From Billgrantia kenyensis (GTDB lineage: Bacteria > Pseudomonadota > Gammaproteobacteria > Pseudomonadales > Halomonadaceae), in assembly GCF_013697085.1 (NCBI RefSeq), contig NZ_JACEFT010000011.1:1-64000 (forward strand): a stretch of 64,000 nt of DNA, read 5' to 3'. How positions within the stretch are numbered: the stretch's first letter is position 1; each line of letters opens with the position of its first letter. The notes beneath the pieces were generated by a model. It saw nothing but the letters and a program-made list of their open reading frames with translations, was not told where the DNA came from and did no database searches. Below, piece after piece: positions 60,957 through 64,000 of the stretch. Position numbers and translations under genes: made by a program.

Positions 60957-62576
60957 GTGAATAACAAGTTCAGGGCCGGAGCGCCCACCAAACTCGTTTC
61001 CGCTGCACTGAGTCTGGGATTGATGGCGGCCGCCGGTCACGCACTGGCCCAGGAGCGAGTCGCCTCCATCGATCTGATGACCACCACCGAATCCTACGAT
61101 CCCATCCGCTACGAGGCCGCTTTCATCATCGCCGATCGCTGGCGCGAGCTGGGTTTCGAGGTCAACGTCCAGCCCACCGAGTTCAGTACCGCGCTGGAGC
61201 GCTTCTACGATCGCCAGGAGTTCGACGCCACCATCCTCGGCTGGAGCGGGCGCACCGATCGCCTCGACCCGCAGTTCTTCCTAAGTACCCTCGATTCACG
61301 CCAGTCCAACCTTGGCGGCAACAACCCGGGGGGCTACGAGAATCCGGAGTTCGACGCACTCTTCGACCAGCAGTCCCAGGCCTTCGACATGGACGAGCGC
61401 CAGCGCATCGTTCACGAGATGCAGGAGCTCTACAAGCCCGACGCCCCTCTCGTCGTGCTGTTCCATCGCGATGAGGTAGTCGCTTACAACCACGATGCCT
61501 TCGAGGGCATCAACCCCATGGCCGGCGAGGGGCTCTACAGCGAGTGGGGCCCGATGGAAGCGCGCCCGGTGGGTGATCGCGCCACCCTGCGCATCGGCGG
61601 CCCCCAGGAGCCGGACAACCTCAACCCGCTGGCCTCCACCTCGGTGTGGGGCTGGAAGTGGATGCGCCTCTACTACGATCGCCTGGTACGCCTCTCCGCC
61701 GATGTCGAGCCGCTGCCCTGGGCCGCCGAGTCGGTGGATCAGGTCGACGACAATACCGTGGCCGTTACCCTGCGCGAAGGCATGACCTTCCACGACGGCG
61801 AGCCGGTCACCGCCGAGGATGTTGCCTTTACCTGGAACTACTACCTCGACCAGGACTACAGCTACTTCAACTCCTACCTGGCGGCGCTGGATCGGGCCGA
61901 ACTGGTCGACGAGCGCACCGTTCACTTCCACCTGAGCGAGCCTTCCGCCTCCTTCGCCAGCATCTCGCTATCGCAGATCCCCATCCTGCCCAAGCACCTG
62001 TGGGAGGAGATCGAGGATGCCTCCACCCTGTCACCCTCGCAGGTTCCCACCGTCGGCTCCGGGCCCTTCGTGCACGAGCGCTTCGATCGCGGCGAGTTCA
62101 TGGCGCTGAGCAAGTTCGAGGACCACTTCCACGCCGACGAGATCGCCATCGATGGCGTCGAGTTCATCATCTATGCCGACATGGAGGGGGTCTATACCGG
62201 CCTGCAGACCGGCCAGATCGACGTGACCGCCTGGCGCATGGAGCCCGGTCAGATCGGCCTGGCCGAGGGTGAGGACCATCTCACCGTGGTCAACGTGCCG
62301 GACTTCGGCTATTTCCACATGACCTACAACCTGCGTCACGAGCCGTTTGACGACCGCGCCGTGCGCCGTGCGCTGACCATGGCCACCGACCGCGAGCGCA
62401 TGGTCAACGTGCTGCTCGACGGTCGCGGCGAGGTGGGCTCCAGCGTGATCGCACCGGTCAACACCTTCTGGCACGACCCCTTCGTCGAGCGCTTCGACTT
62501 CGACATGGAGGCCGCCCGGGCCGAGCTCGAGGAAGCCGGCTACTCCTGGGACGACGAAGGCCGCCTGGTCAGGTAA
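60957..62576 (+). CDS. Peptide/nickel-type ABC transporter binding protein, apparently circularly permuted
   Basis: 539-residue periplasmic binding protein of the OppA/DppA/NikA superfamily (SBP_bac_5), starting with GTG after GAGGA. Residues 1-32 are a signal peptide ending GHALAQ. Residues about 33-186 (TTTESYDPIRYEAAFIIADR, DATILGWSGRTDRLDPQFFL, NPGGYENPEFDALFDQQ) look like the C-terminal part of ordinary family members. Residues about 207-539 (RIGGPQEPDNLNPLAS, LREGMTFHDGEPVTAEDVAF, RRALTMATDRERMVNVLL) match the normal N-terminal part and end at EAGYSWDDEGRLVR, where ordinary members would continue. Ligand unknown; the permeases follow directly. Confidence 0.85.
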   Translation: MNNKFRAGAPTKLVSAALSLGLMAAAGHALAQERVASIDLMTTTESYDPIRYEAAFIIADRWRELGFEVNVQPTEFSTALERFYDRQEFDATILGWSGRTDRLDPQFFLSTLDSRQSNLGGNNPGGYENPEFDALFDQQSQAFDMDERQRIVHEMQELYKPDAPLVVLFHRDEVVAYNHDAFEGINPMAGEGLYSEWGPMEARPVGDRATLRIGGPQEPDNLNPLASTSVWGWKWMRLYYDRLVRLSADVEPLPWAAESVDQVDDNTVAVTLREGMTFHDGEPVTAEDVAFTWNYYLDQDYSYFNSYLAALDRAELVDERTVHFHLSEPSASFASISLSQIPILPKHLWEEIEDASTLSPSQVPTVGSGPFVHERFDRGEFMALSKFEDHFHADEIAIDGVEFIIYADMEGVYTGLQTGQIDVTAWRMEPGQIGLAEGEDHLTVVNVPDFGYFHMTYNLRHEPFDDRAVRRALTMATDRERMVNVLLDGRGEVGSSVIAPVNTFWHDPFVERFDFDMEAARAELEEAGYSWDDEGRLVR

Positions 62577-62660
62577 GCCTTTTCCGAGCCGTGTACGTTA
62601 CCCCTCTCATCGCTCACAAGGCGGTGAGAGGGGGTGCCAGTCGTCAAGAGCGAGACCTTC

Positions 62661-63641
62661 ATGTCGTCACGCAGAAGCTACCTGATTCGCCGTGTACTGC
62701 ACGGCCTGATGGCGCTGTTCATCATCGCCACGCTGCTGTTCTTCCTGTTCCGCCTGGGGCTGCCCGATCCCACCGCCGCCCTGATCACCGAGGGCCTGAG
62801 TCCCGAGGAGCGCGAGCGCATCCGCGCCAGCTTCGGCCTCGACCGGCCGATCTGGGAGCAGTACTTCATCTACCTGGCCAACATCCTCCAGGGCGACTTC
62901 GGCTACTCGTTCCACTACCGGGCGCCGGTAGCCGACATCATCTGGGAACGGCTGGGCAATACCATGGTGCTGATGCTGCCGGCGATCGTACTGGCCTATG
63001 CCATCGGAGCCCCGCTGGGTGCCTGGCTCTCCTGGCGTCGCGGCAGCCGCACCGACACCAGCGGCATCTTCGTCGGTCTGATGTTCCGTTCGGCGCCGAT
63101 GTTCTGGACCGGGATGATCGCCATTCTGGTGTTCGGCATTGCGCTGGGCTGGTTGCCCACCAGCGGCATGCGCACGCTGCCCTACGAGGCCACCGGCTTT
63201 TTCGACAAGATCTTCACCCTCGATTTCCTGCATCACCTGATCCTGCCGATGATGGTGGTGGCGCTCTACTACCTGGGCTCACCGCTGCTGATCATGCGCA
63301 ACACCATGCTCGAGGTCTACGGCGAGGACTTCATCGAGATGGCCCGCGCCAAGGGCCTCCCCGAGCGACGCATCCTCTACGCCCACGCCGCGCGCAATGC
63401 GCTGCTGCCGGTGGTGACCCAGCTGGCGGTGACCGTGGGCCTGGCCGCGGGTGGCCAGGTGGTGGTGGAGGTGGTGTTCTCCTGGCCGGGGCTGGGGCGC
63501 GAGATCCTCAACTCGGTGCGCACCTCCGACTTCCCCCTGGCCCAGGCCAGCTTCCTGGTGATGGCGGCCTTCGTGGTCACCCTCAACCTGCTGGTGGACA
63601 TTCTCTACACCTTGCTTGACCCGAGGGTGAGCTTCAAATGA
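62661..63641 (+). CDS. Peptide/nickel-type ABC transporter permease, DppB/OppB-like
   Basis: 326-residue permease with about six helices. The N-terminal RRSYLIRRVLHGLMALFIIA and FGLDRPIWEQYFIYLANILQ are typical of DppB/OppB, as are the EAA-type loop YGEDFIEMARAKGLPERRIL and VVVEVVFSWPGLGREILNSV. ATG 62661 gives MSSRRSYLIRR; an in-frame GTG at 62634 is less likely. The stop overlaps the start of the next permease. Confidence 0.92.
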   Translation: MSSRRSYLIRRVLHGLMALFIIATLLFFLFRLGLPDPTAALITEGLSPEERERIRASFGLDRPIWEQYFIYLANILQGDFGYSFHYRAPVADIIWERLGNTMVLMLPAIVLAYAIGAPLGAWLSWRRGSRTDTSGIFVGLMFRSAPMFWTGMIAILVFGIALGWLPTSGMRTLPYEATGFFDKIFTLDFLHHLILPMMVVALYYLGSPLLIMRNTMLEVYGEDFIEMARAKGLPERRILYAHAARNALLPVVTQLAVTVGLAAGGQVVVEVVFSWPGLGREILNSVRTSDFPLAQASFLVMAAFVVTLNLLVDILYTLLDPRVSFK

Positions 63642-64000
63642 TCGGAACCCGAGTACTCAAGAGCGCGCAGGAACCGCTGCGTGCGATGATCGGCGACCGC
63701 CTCTCCCTGATCGGGGTCGTGGTGCTGCTGTCGATCATCTGCATGGCGCTGTTTGCGCCATTCCTCTCCACCCACGAGCCGCTGGCGGTCAACGAGCGTG
63801 AAGAGGGTTCGCTGCTGGCGCGCAGCGTCGACGGCGAGCGCGCGCACTGGGTGCAGCGGCCCGCCCTCGGCGAGCGTACCCTCAATGCGGCGGATTATCG
63901 CGACGGCGTCGGCCTGGCCGTGGGCCGCGACGGTGCCGCCTGGCGCTATCTCGACGGCGAGTGGACCGAGCTCGAGGCGCCGCTGGCCGCCACCCTGATC
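63638..64000 (+). CDS. Peptide/nickel-type ABC transporter permease, DppC/OppC-like (cut by window edge)
   Basis: The first 121 codons are visible, with no stop before the window ends. The N-terminus (IGTRVLKSAQEPLRAMIGDR) and first helix (LSLIGVVVLLSIICMALFAP) followed by FLSTHEP are typical of DppC/OppC. The usual short periplasmic loop is then extended by at least 70 residues (REEGSLLARSVDGERAHWVQ, NAADYRDGVGLAVGRDGAAW, RYLDGEWTELEAPL) that read like an extra periplasmic domain. The start overlaps the preceding stop (ATGA). Confidence 0.85.
   Translation, partial: MIGTRVLKSAQEPLRAMIGDRLSLIGVVVLLSIICMALFAPFLSTHEPLAVNEREEGSLLARSVDGERAHWVQRPALGERTLNAADYRDGVGLAVGRDGAAWRYLDGEWTELEAPLAATLI

Overview
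The window is GC-rich, densely packed chromosomal DNA from a gammaproteobacterium. Acidic proteins, the TrkA/TrkH potassium system next to rsmB-fmt-def-dprA, and the general gene repertoire suggest a halophilic member of the Halomonadaceae (Halomonas and relatives). That placement is inferred from protein character and gene order; there is no rRNA gene to confirm it. I saw no tRNA, rRNA, CRISPR array, prophage or complete insertion sequence. The only mobile DNA is the 3' end of a group II intron at the left edge.

Layout. 1-8.4 kb: intron tail, bacterioferritin, a NitT/TauT-type ABC transporter, a DUF1653 protein, tcdA, truC, a glutamate dehydrogenase-family enzyme, and a flavin/haem transmembrane oxidoreductase followed by a 30-residue membrane peptide. 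8.4-12.4 kb: acetyltransferase, a 49-residue protein, inositol-phosphatase-family enzyme, GT4 glycosyltransferase, gmhA. 12.5-17.2 kb: ugpBAEC (glycerol-3-phosphate import) with a trailing acetyltransferase. 17.3-20.9 kb: a tandem-repeat secreted protein, an SDR and an MFS transporter. 20.9-25.1 kb: phnDCEE plus a histidine phosphatase. 25.2-26.9 kb: a second GT4 glycosyltransferase coupled to a PAP2 phosphatase. 27.6-40.2 kb: phnX, phnCDEE, the regulator phnF and the complete C-P lyase set phnGHIJKLMNP. 40.3-42.8 kb: a third transporter, phnDCE. 43-49.6 kb: aceK, a sirtuin, tapT, a GGDEF protein, an XRE regulator and a TraB-family protein. 49.7-60.9 kb: housekeeping genes (trkH, trkA, dodecin, rsmB, fmt, def, LysM protein, dprA, tsaC, hemF, aroE). 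60.9 kb to the right edge: a peptide/nickel-type ABC transporter whose last visible gene runs off the window.

How the genes work together. From about 9 to 43 kb the window reads as a phosphorus-scavenging island. It has three phosphonate-type importers with different binding proteins, C-P lyase for general phosphonates, PhnX for phosphonoacetaldehyde, Ugp for glycerol phosphate, and two GT4 glycosyltransferases, one coupled to a PAP2 phosphatase. Several intergenic regions carry 7-bp units resembling the PhoB half-site CTGTCAT, repeated with 11-bp phasing. They lie upstream of both glycosyltransferases, phnD copies 1 and 3, the region leading to phnX, and the 49-residue gene. This suggests that the glycosyltransferase/PAP2 pair belongs to the phosphate-starvation response and may replace phospholipids by glycolipids. 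A second control layer is a TGTCTAGACA palindrome lying on the phnF start codon, with a similar site upstream of phnC copy 2.

The most unusual single gene is the periplasmic binding protein at 60957-62576. Its sequence reads as a circular permutation of the OppA/DppA family: the normally C-terminal part comes directly after the signal peptide and the normally N-terminal part ends the protein.
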